Below are positions 6,776-14,466 of a stretch of DNA of 28,827 bases, one piece after another. Origin of the DNA: an uncultured Oscillospiraceae bacterium (GTDB lineage Bacteria > Bacillota > Clostridia > Oscillospirales > Oscillospiraceae); contig CAKSWT010000023.1 in the NCBI GenBank assembly GCA_934512135.1, positions 1-28,827 of the forward strand, read 5' to 3'. A program made the translations under genes and the position numbers. Under the pieces are notes generated by a model. That model made no database searches. It was given only the letters and a program-made list of their open reading frames with translations, and was not told where the DNA came from. Numbering within the stretch: position 1 is the stretch's first letter; each line of letters begins with the position of its first letter.

Positions 6776-8050
6776 CTAACCCTTGCCCTCGTCGTGAAAA
6801 TACCACTCCCGCAGGGCCGCCCCCTCCAGCACCCCCGCCTGAACCATCTCCAGCCGTCGGGCAAACTCCGTGCCGGTGTCCTCAAACACGCTGTCCCCGA
6901 AGGTAACTGACAGTTCCGCCTCCCCAGGGGGGCACAGTTCATACAGATCGCAGAGGGCGTCCATGGCGACGAATAGCTGGTTCAGCGCTGGCAGAATTCC
7001 CAGCCGCTGGATGGTTCCACAGGTGTGATAGGTGGTTTTTTCCCGAGCCACCACCTCAGTGGCGGTGGTGGGACCTCCGGAAAGGGCCTCCAACCGCAGG
7101 GTTCCCGGGGAAAGACGGCACTGATTTTCCAGCAGCCGCAGCAGCGCCCCCAGCCCCGTAAGATATTCTTCCGTACGGATGGCGGGGGAGTAATCGTCAA
7201 AGGGCTTCACCTGTTCCTCAGGGTCCAGCACCAGGTAAGTGTCACTAGATAAGTCCTGATAGCCCAATGCCCCCGGCACCGGCTGCCCCGTCAACCCCGG
7301 CAGGGCCTGGCGCTCAATGATCCGCTTCCGTTTCCCGGAATGCAGCTCGTAGAGCAGCTCCCCCCACAGCCGATCGAACTCCTCCATGGTGGATTCTGCC
7401 CCAGAATACAGGCTTTTCGGGAGTGGGGAATCCAAATCCCCGTTGAGGGGCATCTGTAAATACCCAAATAGTGGGCCTGAAATTCCCTCAATGGTCACTG
7501 ATTTTTCCAGCCCCGCCCAGTCCTCCAGGGAATCCAGAGGCACCTGCCGCCAGGCCCCCTGGGCGAATTCAAAGGCCCGATTGGTCTGGAGGAGGGTCCC
7601 CTCCCGAAAATCAAAGCCCTCCAGGCGAATCAGCTCCCGCTGTCCCACCTGCCGGTGGTCCAGAAAGTACCCCGCCGAGGGAATGCCATTTCCCTCCAAT
7701 CGTGTGGGGTAAAACCGGTCCCCGGGGATCAGCTCCAAAACCAGCTCTCCCTGCTCCGCCCGGGGCCGAAGAATGCAGCAGCCCAGGGCCGCCGCCCACT
7801 GCACCCCCTGGGTGAGCTTGGGTTGGAATTTTTCCAAGGTCTCCCGGAGAAACCGGGCCCGTTGTCCGCCCTTCACCGACAAATATAGCTCCGATGTAGC
7901 CAGTGTGGCCACAGTTCCGGTGATGGCCCCGGCGATGCCCGTGGCGTGGGCCCCCTTGGCCCCCGCCCCTCCGGACAAAAGCTGCCGCCACCGGGTGATT
8001 TCCCGGCGCCGCCCAGGGGAAATCAAGGTCGTTTCCTGTAAATCCAGCAT
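6776..8050 (-). CDS. Phage portal protein
   Basis: This 424-residue protein lies directly after the large terminase and matches SPP1-Gp6-like or A118-like portals. Portals form the dodecameric DNA channel at one capsid vertex. Seen in the sequence: an N-terminal wing with LYLSVKGGQRARFLRETLEKFQ, a GCCILRPRAEQGELVLELIPGDRFYPT strand region typical of the family, and a conserved late segment (LSPGTLRLEALSGGPTTATEVVAREKTTYHTCGTIQ) matching the TATE-(V/I)-... portal motif. The start ATG has AAGGAGGGA upstream. Its C-terminus ends close to repeat copy 6. Length is slightly short for the family (often 430-500). Confidence 0.85.
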   Translation of the reverse strand: MLDLQETTLISPGRRREITRWRQLLSGGAGAKGAHATGIAGAITGTVATLATSELYLSVKGGQRARFLRETLEKFQPKLTQGVQWAAALGCCILRPRAEQGELVLELIPGDRFYPTRLEGNGIPSAGYFLDHRQVGQRELIRLEGFDFREGTLLQTNRAFEFAQGAWRQVPLDSLEDWAGLEKSVTIEGISGPLFGYLQMPLNGDLDSPLPKSLYSGAESTMEEFDRLWGELLYELHSGKRKRIIERQALPGLTGQPVPGALGYQDLSSDTYLVLDPEEQVKPFDDYSPAIRTEEYLTGLGALLRLLENQCRLSPGTLRLEALSGGPTTATEVVAREKTTYHTCGTIQRLGILPALNQLFVAMDALCDLYELCPPGEAELSVTFGDSVFEDTGTEFARRLEMVQAGVLEGAALREWYFHDEGKG

Positions 8051-8071
8051 GGGATCCCTCCTTAAAAGTAA

Positions 8072-9280
8072 CTATAATTTCCGCAAAATGGTCATCACGA
8101 AATACCGCATTTCGTCCATGGCGTGGTCATACTCCTTCACCGGCCGATCCTCCGCCGCCTCCTGGTCCCAACGGTACCGGCTCAGCTCCTCCAGCAGAGA
8201 TGTACACCGTGGGTGGACTTTCAGCCGCCCATTTTTCAGGTACTCCCCCACCGTTCGGATGCCGTCCAGCACCCGATTGTCCGCCTTTCTCAGGGAAAAT
8301 CGCCCCGCCCGGCGGATCAGGGTCAGGAAGCTCAGGGCCGAAGGATCCACCACCACCGCAGAGATGGGATTGTCCGCAGCTAACGCACACAGCGCCTCAT
8401 AATACTCCCCGTCGGTCCGCTGCTCCCCCGCCTTCCGGCTGTCATGGTAGTATTCCCGAAGCCGCAGCGCCCGTCCCCCCAGGTCCACCGCCCAAAGACC
8501 CATGGAGCAGGGGTTCCGGGTGCCATAGTCCACGCTGATGTAGTACCGAAGAGGCCCGGAAAGGGAATCAGCAGTTACTTCCTCTGGCTGAAAAGGGTAA
8601 ACCAATCCCTGAGCCGCGCACCATTGTCCCAGAACAAACCGCCGATAGAACTGCCCGGCGTACATTCTGGCGTACCGTTCCCGGACCTCCGGCGTCAGCG
8701 CTGGGTTGTCCTCCATGGTGAACTGTAGCCGAAGAAGCCGCTTTTCCGCCGCCTTCTCCACCCACTCCCCATAGAACCAATGCCCGGGAGATTCCGGGTT
8801 GCAGCTGAAAAAAACCTTGGAATTTGGGACAGAACACCGGGCCACCGCCTGTTCCACAAAGCTCCGGGGCATGAGCACCACCTCGTCCAGCAGGACCCCA
8901 GCCAGGGTGATCCCCTGAATCAGCCCGGCGCTGGACTGGTCCCGTCCCCCGAATAGGTAGTAATAATTTACCGTTTCTCCCTTTCGCACCAGCACCAGGT
9001 TTTCCTGCCGTCGGAATTCAAAGGTAAATATCCCTCCCAGCCACTCCGGGAGGAGATTTACCAAATTCCGCCGCAAGCTCTCAATGGTCTTGCCGCAGAA
9101 GGCGAAAACCTGCCCGCTAAATCGGGTCATGCTCCAAAGAAGGAACCCCACCGCCAGGGACATTGTCTTTCCTGACCGGACAGCCCCGTCGCAAATAATG
9201 CCGTCCCGATGGCAATATTCCTCCTGGAGCCACCAAAGCATGGCGATTTTCTGCTTGGGAGACAGAGGCTGATAGATCAT
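8072..9280 (-). CDS. terL: Phage terminase large subunit
   Basis: This 402-residue protein is the DNA packaging motor. The Walker A motif GAVRSGKT is at residues 32-39 and Walker B ends in LDE at 131-133. The nuclease domain shows D251 in YYISVDYGTRNP, D312 in AVVVDPSAL, and a final DHAMDEMRY motif at 385-393. All expected catalytic acids are therefore present. The start overlaps the terS stop by four bases and has AGGAGGACAATTC upstream. Adjacent terS and portal genes confirm the role. Nothing points to decay of this gene. Confidence 0.95.
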   Translation of the reverse strand: MIYQPLSPKQKIAMLWWLQEEYCHRDGIICDGAVRSGKTMSLAVGFLLWSMTRFSGQVFAFCGKTIESLRRNLVNLLPEWLGGIFTFEFRRQENLVLVRKGETVNYYYLFGGRDQSSAGLIQGITLAGVLLDEVVLMPRSFVEQAVARCSVPNSKVFFSCNPESPGHWFYGEWVEKAAEKRLLRLQFTMEDNPALTPEVRERYARMYAGQFYRRFVLGQWCAAQGLVYPFQPEEVTADSLSGPLRYYISVDYGTRNPCSMGLWAVDLGGRALRLREYYHDSRKAGEQRTDGEYYEALCALAADNPISAVVVDPSALSFLTLIRRAGRFSLRKADNRVLDGIRTVGEYLKNGRLKVHPRCTSLLEELSRYRWDQEAAEDRPVKEYDHAMDEMRYFVMTILRKL

Positions 9281-9567
9281 GAATTGTCCTCCTCACAGGA
9301 ACATTTCAGCCCTGCCGCCGCCTGCTGAAGCACCTCCAGCAGGTTGTTTTCCGGCTGCTCCGGGGGGATTTCCGGCGGTTTTTCCCGCCATCGCTGGGGG
9401 CTGCGGTTCTTCAGGTAGAAGATCTGCGCCGACAAATCCGGGGGCACCGCCTTCTCCGTGGTCACGGTTTTTGCCCCCTTGTCTGTCTCCTCCACGCGGA
9501 CTTCCCGCACCGTCATCCCCAACGCTCGCTGCAACAGCGCCTCCTCGACCTGTTGAATTTCGTCCAA
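9277..9567 (-). CDS. terS: Phage terminase small subunit-like protein
   Basis: This 96-residue protein recognises phage DNA for the large terminase, by family expectation. The characteristic segment is VPPDLSAQIFYLKNRSPQRWREK (residues about 55-77), common in small terminases of Clostridia and Bacilli prophages. An N-terminal helical DNA-binding part precedes it (QQVEEALLQRALGMTVREVRV). I choose the TTG at 9567 since GGAGGGGG lies about seven bases upstream; a TTG 24 bases earlier has no site. At under 100 residues it is shorter than many small subunits (140-200), and the N-terminal HTH may be missing or diverged. Confidence 0.8.
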   Translation of the reverse strand: MDEIQQVEEALLQRALGMTVREVRVEETDKGAKTVTTEKAVPPDLSAQIFYLKNRSPQRWREKPPEIPPEQPENNLLEVLQQAAAGLKCSCEEDNS

Positions 9568-9594
9568 TCTTCCCCCTCCTTCCCTGTCCAAATC

Positions 9595-10299
9595 TCAAAG
9601 TCCACCGGAGTATTCCACAAATCCTGCCTTGTATCGGGCCTCCCCGTCCACAGGATAGTACACCAGCCACCGGCCCTCCACCTGCCCCACGCAGGGGCAA
9701 GATTCCCAGGGATTCAAGCTGCCAACCTGGTTCCGCAGGTCCGTGTCCGCGAAAACCGGCTCCGGGGTGGACCCATTTTGATAGATTTTTGCCAACTCAA
9801 AGCCCTCCTCTTTGGAATTTTCATAATTCGGGTGGCCGTAGCCCAGAATATAGCCGCTGTCCAAGGGGTATCGCTTCTGAAATACACCCCCGCCGTTGGC
9901 CTCCAGACCGGCCTCCCCGGAGGTATTTCCCTCGATGGTGTGAACGTAACCGTCGCTTACATACTCCACCAAACCGATATGGCTTTCGTTGTGGAACACA
10001 ATCACATCCCCGGGAACCGGGCGATAGTCCCCACGAAGGTGCCATCGGCCTTGCTCCTGGAAAAAAGCACGATGGGCAGGGACGTAAGCGTACCTACCCA
10101 TCGCAGTTCCTTCTCCTACCTGATCGGCGCACCATGACAGGAACATATCGCACCAAGGTTGGCCGTTCAAGCCGTACCACGCCCCGAATTTGGTGAAATT
10201 GCCATAGCCCGCATTTGCAAACTTGTTTTCTAACTGGTCGTCGGACGCCTTTTCCAGGTACCCCACCTGGTCCAGCGCCACCTGAATGATTGGCAGCAT
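9595..10299 (-). CDS. CHAP-domain endolysin
   Basis: This 234-residue protein is a probable peptidoglycan amidase/peptidase. The CHAP catalytic cysteine is C50 in GQPWCDMFLSWC, the histidine H107 in NESHIGLVEY, and the acidic/polar residues follow in HTIEGN (about 120-125). The GDVIVF motif before the histidine is typical. The C-terminal third (DTDLRNQVGSLNPWE ... GRWLVYYP ... AGFVEY) looks like an SH3-type wall-binding repeat. No signal peptide is visible and no holin gene is adjacent. The ATG at 10299 has AGGAGG seven bases upstream; longer starts lack one. Its place before terS, not after tail genes, is unusual. It could alternatively be a structural or accessory hydrolase. Confidence 0.88.
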   Translation of the reverse strand: MLPIIQVALDQVGYLEKASDDQLENKFANAGYGNFTKFGAWYGLNGQPWCDMFLSWCADQVGEGTAMGRYAYVPAHRAFFQEQGRWHLRGDYRPVPGDVIVFHNESHIGLVEYVSDGYVHTIEGNTSGEAGLEANGGGVFQKRYPLDSGYILGYGHPNYENSKEEGFELAKIYQNGSTPEPVFADTDLRNQVGSLNPWESCPCVGQVEGRWLVYYPVDGEARYKAGFVEYSGGL

Positions 10300-10395
10300 C
10301 CCGTCGCCTCCTTTTCTGGATGCTACCATTGTATCAGCCCCAAAGGGGGATTTCATCCCGATTCTGTCCCAAATTTGTCCCGGAAAAATCCCACA

Positions 10396-11085
10396 TCATG
10401 TATTCTTCGCCATAGCTTCCAGCTTTTTTATGGCTCTGAGTTCATCCTCCCCCGGGGTGTATGGCTCCCAGGTCATGGATTGCCGCTGCACCCTGGCGGT
10501 TTTGGAATACTTCTGCAAATCATTTCGCTCCCAGCTTTCCAAGCAGGCCCGCCAGTTCACCATGTGCCCACCGTGGAGCATCCACCCGCAGGCCTCGTAA
10601 TAGTTGAAAAATCGCTTGGGATCCACGGTCAGTCCTTGTTCGTGACAATAATCCTGAATCTGTTCATAACTCGGCGTAAGCGGCGGGGGCGGGCCATCCC
10701 CGGAGGTTGATTCCCCCTCCCCCTCCTTATCCACTTTCTTTTCCTTTTCCTCTTTCTCTTCCTCTTCCCTTTTCCTTTCCACTTCCTCTTCCTCTTCCGT
10801 CATTTTTTCGCATCGTTTTTCTCCGGATTTTTTCCAAATTTTCGTTTCATTTTTGTATTCAATTTTTCGTTTTTTTGCGTTGGATGCTCTTTTCACAGAG
10901 CGTGCAAGGCTAGGAAGAATCAAATTCCACATCGCTTGACTAATGCCAGTAAATTGCGGTTCCCCTCCCGCAAAAGCATACGCACAAACCGCGTCATACA
11001 GCGCCGCCTGTTCCACCGGATCCGGCAGCTGACGAATGGCCTCGTAATAGCTGCGAAAGAACATAAATCCGTCAATTTGTTCCAT
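10396..11085 (-). CDS. DUF6291-like phage protein with charged linker
   Basis: This 229-residue protein has three parts. Residues 1-75 (GFMFFRSYYEAIRQLPDPVEQAALYDAVCAYAF) match the small helical domain found in many Clostridia phage replication-region proteins (DUF6291, as I recall). The middle is a highly charged, low-complexity EEEEEVERKREEEEKEEKEKK stretch. The C-terminal part (SYEQIQDYCHEQGL...FNYYEACGWMLHGGHMVNWRACLESW) is the FYxxNxW-like module seen at the end of phage replisome-organiser proteins. The ATG at 11085 has GGAGGT five bases upstream and overlaps the previous gene. It may be the only remnant of a replication module. The molecular role is unknown. Confidence 0.7.
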   Translation of the reverse strand: MEQIDGFMFFRSYYEAIRQLPDPVEQAALYDAVCAYAFAGGEPQFTGISQAMWNLILPSLARSVKRASNAKKRKIEYKNETKIWKKSGEKRCEKMTEEEEEVERKREEEEKEEKEKKVDKEGEGESTSGDGPPPPLTPSYEQIQDYCHEQGLTVDPKRFFNYYEACGWMLHGGHMVNWRACLESWERNDLQKYSKTARVQRQSMTWEPYTPGEDELRAIKKLEAMAKNT

Positions 11086-11524
11086 TTTTGACCTCCTCCC
11101 AGCCAAAAAGGGCCATGGTAAACCGCCGCAGAGCCCGTTCCTTTCGGCGATACACCGTGGAACGCTCCAAATTCAGCTCCTCGCAGAGGCGATCCGCCCC
11201 GCCGGACAGAGGATTGATGTAAAATCGGTCCAAAATCAGCTGCTCCTCCCGGGTGAGAGCCGACAGGGCCTCCTCCATTCCCGACACATATTTCTGGGTT
11301 TCCCGTAACTGCTGTTCAAGCTGTTCCTGGTAAGTAATACTATCCACCAAATATTCCTCCCGGCGAGATCCGCCCCCGGCCACCGCCGCCCCGTCCGTTC
11401 TGGAGGAACGAACGTCTCTCCGTCGAGAACGAACCTGGGCAATTTGCTGGGGCAGCGCCACCAGCGCATGCCGCCGGACCCCATAATTTCGCAGCTTTTG
11501 CTCCGCCTCTTTTTTCCAATTCAT
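11072..11524 (-). CDS. Phage sigma-like transcriptional regulator (DUF1492/ArpU-like)
   Basis: This 150-residue protein has a C-terminal helix-turn-helix resembling sigma-70 region 4. The run LTREEQLILDRFYIN is followed by GGADRLCEELNLERSTVYRRKERALRRF (about residues 95-140). Proteins of this size and fold control late genes in many Firmicutes phages (ArpU, RinA, DUF1492). The N-terminal half is coiled-coil-like. I start at ATG 11524, preceded by GGGGAG; the frame is open upstream to 11701, through the promoter. It is the first gene of the leftward transcript from the lysogeny switch and overlaps the next gene by 14 bases. Confidence 0.8.
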   Translation of the reverse strand: MNWKKEAEQKLRNYGVRRHALVALPQQIAQVRSRRRDVRSSRTDGAAVAGGGSRREEYLVDSITYQEQLEQQLRETQKYVSGMEEALSALTREEQLILDRFYINPLSGGADRLCEELNLERSTVYRRKERALRRFTMALFGWEEVKNGTN

Positions 11525-11627
11525 AGCCAGCTCCCCTTTCCAGTCCCATTTATGGGACACGTTCTGTGGTACAATTTTCCTGTCATCGGAAGTCCCCCGG
11601 GGGATATTTCCTTCCCCCACCTGGAAG

Positions 11628-11648
11628 AACTCTACTTTTGGTAGAGTT
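11628..11648. promoter_or_regulatory. Operator O1 (perfect palindrome)
   Basis: AACTCTAC-N5-GTAGAGTT is a perfect 8-base inverted repeat downstream of the leftward promoter. Two diverged copies (O2, O3) lie within 120 bases. It is the likely reference site for the repressor encoded at 11800. Confidence 0.75.
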
Positions 11649-11689
11649 TCCGGTGAAAAAATAGTCCCGGTTATCCGGTGGATGGGCCT

Positions 11690-11718
11690 ACTATACTCCA
11701 CTTTTAGTAGATTGTCAA
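11690..11718 (-). promoter_or_regulatory. Leftward early prophage promoter with operator O2 in its spacer
   Basis: On the minus strand TTGACA (11713-11718) and TATAGT (11690-11695) are separated by exactly 17 bases. Operator O2 (11694-11714, TACTCCAC-N5-GTAGATTG) covers the spacer, so bound repressor would block RNA polymerase. This promoter reads into the sigma-like regulator and then all the late genes. Confidence 0.8.
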
Positions 11719-11738
11719 CGTTTATTTTTCGATTTCCC

Positions 11739-11767
11739 TTGACAAAACTCTACTTTCGGTATACAAT
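11739..11767 (+). promoter_or_regulatory. Repressor promoter with operator O3 in its spacer
   Basis: TTGACA (11739-11744) and TACAAT (11762-11767) are 17 bases apart. Operator O3 (11746-11766, AACTCTAC-N5-GTATACAA) lies in the spacer, with one conserved and one degraded arm. The arrangement predicts autoregulation of the repressor gene. Confidence 0.8.
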
Positions 11768-11799
11768 CCAAGTATCATCGAAAAAAGGGGAATTCTACT

Positions 11800-12114
11800 A
11801 TGAGTATTGCGGAACAGATCAAAGCCCTGCGGCAGCAGCACGGCCTCAGCCAGTCGGAGCTGGGCGCCATTGTGGGCGTCACGGACAAGGCGGTGTCCAC
11901 CTGGGAGACGGGCCTGAAGGAGCCCCGCCGGGCCACGCTGGAAAAATTGGCAGCGCATTTCCATGTTCCAGTGGGCCAGATCACCGGGGACAGCCTGGAC
12001 GACGGCGCCATCAAGTTCGCCCTGTTTGGGGACACGGAGGTGGACGACGTGGTGTATGAGGAGGTCAAGCGTTTTGCAAAATTTGCCAACGAGCAGTTCA
12101 AAAACCGTCCCTGA
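11800..12114 (+). CDS. CI-like HTH prophage repressor
   Basis: This 104-residue protein has a complete XRE/HTH_3 domain in residues 4-58. It includes GLSQSELGAIVGVTDKAVSTWETGLKEPRRATLEKLAAHF, the canonical helix-turn-helix and following helices. The short tail (about 45 residues) has no S24 peptidase domain, so RecA-driven self-cleavage is not expected. The next gene encodes an ImmA-type metalloprotease, which in the ICEBs1 system cleaves its partner repressor. Its promoter contains a CTCTAC operator copy, so it probably represses both itself and the divergent early promoter. The ribosome site is AAAAGGGG, weak for this window. Confidence 0.9.
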   Translation: MSIAEQIKALRQQHGLSQSELGAIVGVTDKAVSTWETGLKEPRRATLEKLAAHFHVPVGQITGDSLDDGAIKFALFGDTEVDDVVYEEVKRFAKFANEQFKNRP

Positions 12115-12541
12115 ATCCCCGGACGTTGTCTCACTCTACTGTCTGGCGGAGGAATTGGACATCCCCGTGTACTGGTACACCATGGACAGCGAGGTGGAGT
12201 CTCTGGTGGTGGAGCTGGCCCCGGGCCACACGGCAATCGCCCTGGACCCATTGAAATTCAAGGACTTGCCCGACGAGAAGTACAAGCTGGCCCACGAATT
12301 GGGCCACAGCGTCACCGGCGCCCTCTACCGATTGGACACACCATTGGACGAGCGGGGCCGAAGCGAGCAGCGGGCGGACCGCTGGGCCATCCAGCGGTTG
12401 CTGCCCTTTGACACCCTCCGCCAGGCCATCCACGGAGGCCGGGACACCCCCTCGGAGCTGGCCGAATACTTCCAGCTCCCCCAGGTCCTGATCGAAAAAG
12501 CCATCGCCTATTACACCGGCCCCCTGGGGCTGACCTTCTGA
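12074..12541 (+). CDS. immA: ImmA/IrrE-family metallopeptidase
   Basis: This 155-residue zinc protease is expected to cleave the neighbouring repressor to induce the prophage, as ImmA does to ImmR in ICEBs1. The HExxH motif is H74-E-L-G-H78 in YKLAHELGHS, with the downstream SEQRADRWAIQRLLP helix that supplies the third zinc ligand region. I start at TTG 12074, since GAGGAGGT ends eight bases upstream and the frame has no better ATG. That start sits inside the repressor gene, giving a 41-base overlap and likely coupling. The N-terminal VVSLYCLAEELDIPVYWYTM segment is typical of the family. Partner cleavage is inferred from the family. Confidence 0.88.
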   Translation: MQNLPTSSSKTVPESPDVVSLYCLAEELDIPVYWYTMDSEVESLVVELAPGHTAIALDPLKFKDLPDEKYKLAHELGHSVTGALYRLDTPLDERGRSEQRADRWAIQRLLPFDTLRQAIHGGRDTPSELAEYFQLPQVLIEKAIAYYTGPLGLTF

Positions 12542-12609
12542 TTTCCCCCGGATTTTTGTTCTTATGTCAACCTCTTTTTCCGTAGAATTTCCAGTAAACA
12601 GGAGGGAAT

Positions 12610-12694
12610 CATGGCCTTTAGGCCATGGAAATAGCAGTAGGGAAAGGCATTCGCCTTTCCCTACTGCCGCCGAATCGTAGAGATACGGCGGAGC
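12610..12694. terminator. Cluster of three strong hairpins between convergent genes
   Basis: CATGGCC-TTTA-GGCCATG lies at 12610-12627. A perfect 15-base inverted repeat, GCAGTAGGGAAAGGC-ATTC-GCCTTTCCCTACTGC, lies at 12634-12667. CGCCG(A/T)-type arms around TAGAGAT follow to about 12694. They lie between ImmA (plus) and YihY (minus). No T-tract follows, so bidirectional termination is only a guess. The rest of 12542-12746 shows nothing else. Confidence 0.5.
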
Positions 12695-12746
12695 CCAAAA
12701 CTCCATAACCATATTATTTACACCCACATGGGAATGTAATCAGAAT

Positions 12747-13601
12747 TTACTTTTTGGAGCGCTTCCGCCGATTTTTCGCCGCCACAAAGATCCGCCAAAA
12801 CAGCTCCGGGCAGCATTTGTTCATCACCGCTCCAATGAACACAATATACATGCAAAAATACAGCCACAGCATCACCAGCACCATCATGGTCAGTCCGCCG
12901 TAGAGGGTGGAAAACTGGCCGATTCGGTTGACATAAATCGAGAACAGGGCGGAAAACCCCATCCACGCCAGGCTGGTAAAGGCCGCCCCGGGGACCTGCA
13001 TGTAGAATTTCATTTTCTTATTTGGAAAGAACGTGTAAATCAGCATAAACACCGCCGTAATAATCAGGAACAGGGTCAGTCCCCGCTGCTCCATGATCCC
13101 GGCGAAAACCCGGGCCACCCGAGGGGCCTGGTCCTGGAGCGTCCCCTGGATGTGCTGGCCAAAGACCCGAAGGGCCAGGTTCACCAGCAGCCCAAAAATC
13201 AGCACCAGCATGTATCCAATGCAGATCACCCGCTTGAGCACGAAATTTCTGGTGTCGTTGACGTCGGCGATGGCGTTTAATCCGTCCAATAAACCCAGCA
13301 TACTTTTGGAGGATGTCCAAAGAATACCCACCAGAGACAGGGACATCACCGTCAAATTGGGGAGCACCAGCTCCTGGGCGATGTTGTCCAGCAGGGGGCC
13401 GAAGGATTCCGGCAGAATCACGGCGATCATATCAATAAACTCCTGGGTACTCCAAGGGGTAAATGACACGATACTCAGTGCCAGCATCAGCAGCGGCGCC
13501 ACTGCGGTCATAATAAAGAAGGAGGCGCTGGCCGCATAGGTGGCCACATGGTATTCCCCGAACTTTTTGGTGTAATACTGGGCGGTTTTCAGCACCCGCA
13601 T
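12747..13601 (-). CDS. YihY/BrkB-family inner membrane protein
   Basis: This 284-residue integral membrane protein belongs to the YihY/virulence factor BrkB family (UPF0761), whose transport function is unresolved. I see about six membrane segments, including ASASFFIMTAVAPLLMLAL, LTVMSLSLVGILWTSSKSM, VICIGYMLVLIFGLLVNLAL, LTLFLIITAVFMLIYTFF, FTSLAWMGFSALFSIYV and GLTMMVLVMLWLYFCMYIVFIGAVMN. The final segment with GLTMMVLVMLWLYF and GA..N is the family signature. It ends in a basic RKRSKK tail, consistent with a cytosolic C-terminus. I start at ATG 13601, immediately after the DegV gene stop; the longer frame lacks homology-like sequence. It ends the DivIVA-fumarase-DegV operon. Confidence 0.9.
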   Translation of the reverse strand: MRVLKTAQYYTKKFGEYHVATYAASASFFIMTAVAPLLMLALSIVSFTPWSTQEFIDMIAVILPESFGPLLDNIAQELVLPNLTVMSLSLVGILWTSSKSMLGLLDGLNAIADVNDTRNFVLKRVICIGYMLVLIFGLLVNLALRVFGQHIQGTLQDQAPRVARVFAGIMEQRGLTLFLIITAVFMLIYTFFPNKKMKFYMQVPGAAFTSLAWMGFSALFSIYVNRIGQFSTLYGGLTMMVLVMLWLYFCMYIVFIGAVMNKCCPELFWRIFVAAKNRRKRSKK

Positions 13602-13602
13602 C

Positions 13603-14457
13603 CTACCTTGGCCGGCCCAGGAAGAAGAGCGCCAGGGTCCCCGGCCCGGAGTGGGTGCCAATGGTGGGACCAATGGGCGCCACCAAGAAGTTGTGGATGC
13701 CGAAGCGTTCCTCCACCATAGATTGTAGGGTCAGGGCGTCCTCCAGGCAGTCCCCGTGGGAGATAAAGACCTCCTCCTGGTCAAATCCCTCCCCCTGCCG
13801 GGCCATGGATTCCACCAGCGCCCCAATGGCCGCCTTCCGGCCCCGGACCTTTCCCAGGGCCACCAAATGGCCCTCCTTGTCCACATGGAGCATGGGCTTA
13901 ATGTTCATCAGGCTTCCCATCACTGCGGTAGTCTTAGATACCCGCCCTCCCCGGTGGAGATGGTGCAGATCGTCCACGGTGAAGTCGTGGACCACCTTCC
14001 CCTTGATGGCCTCCAGCACCCGGCGGGTTTCCTCCAGGGTCAGCCCCCGTTCCCGGCACTTGACCCCGTAATTCACCAGGAAGCCCTGGCCCAGGGAGGC
14101 GGAAAGGGAGTCCACCACCAGGATTTTCCGGTCCGGAAACTCCGTCTCCATCTCCTTGGCCGCCAAAAAGGCGGTGTCGCAGGAGCTGGAGAGCCCCGAG
14201 GAAAAGGCGATGTGCAGCAGATCCGACCCGGTGGACAGCACCTGGCGGAACAGCCGGCAGGTGTCCTCCAAATTGGCCGCCGAGGTGGTGGGCATGGCCC
14301 CCGCCCGCAGCTGCCGGTAAAACTCTTTCACGTCCATGGTTTCATAGACTTCCCCGTTCATGGTCACAGGGAGAGGCAGCACCAGAATCTCGCGTGCCTC
14401 ACAATAGGACTGGGGCAGGTCAGCTCCGGAGTCCGTGGTAATCGCAAAGGGATGCAT
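13603..14457 (-). CDS. DegV-family fatty-acid-binding protein
   Basis: This 284-residue protein is a DegV/FakB-type protein, which binds one fatty acid for phosphorylation by FakA. The N-terminus ITTDSGADLPQSY carries the conserved TDS start. Next come VLPLPVTMNGEVYETMD, the PTTSAAN loop, and the SGLSSSCDTAFLAAKEM motif whose serine contacts the ligand carboxylate. Later HDFTVDDLHHLHRGGRVSKTTAVMGSLMNIKPML matches the D-L-LKkGGRis..a...g.llnikPiL signature. It has an AGGAGG ribosome site. FakA is not in the window, so the substrate is unknown. It is preceded by a fumarase-type gene 9 bases upstream, probably co-transcribed. Confidence 0.93.
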   Translation of the reverse strand: MHPFAITTDSGADLPQSYCEAREILVLPLPVTMNGEVYETMDVKEFYRQLRAGAMPTTSAANLEDTCRLFRQVLSTGSDLLHIAFSSGLSSSCDTAFLAAKEMETEFPDRKILVVDSLSASLGQGFLVNYGVKCRERGLTLEETRRVLEAIKGKVVHDFTVDDLHHLHRGGRVSKTTAVMGSLMNIKPMLHVDKEGHLVALGKVRGRKAAIGALVESMARQGEGFDQEEVFISHGDCLEDALTLQSMVEERFGIHNFLVAPIGPTIGTHSGPGTLALFFLGRPR

Positions 14458-14466
14458 AGGCTCCTC

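Noticed and set aside
12600..12730. Prophage attachment site at the yihY border
   Set aside because: No tRNA end or direct repeat partner is visible inside the window.
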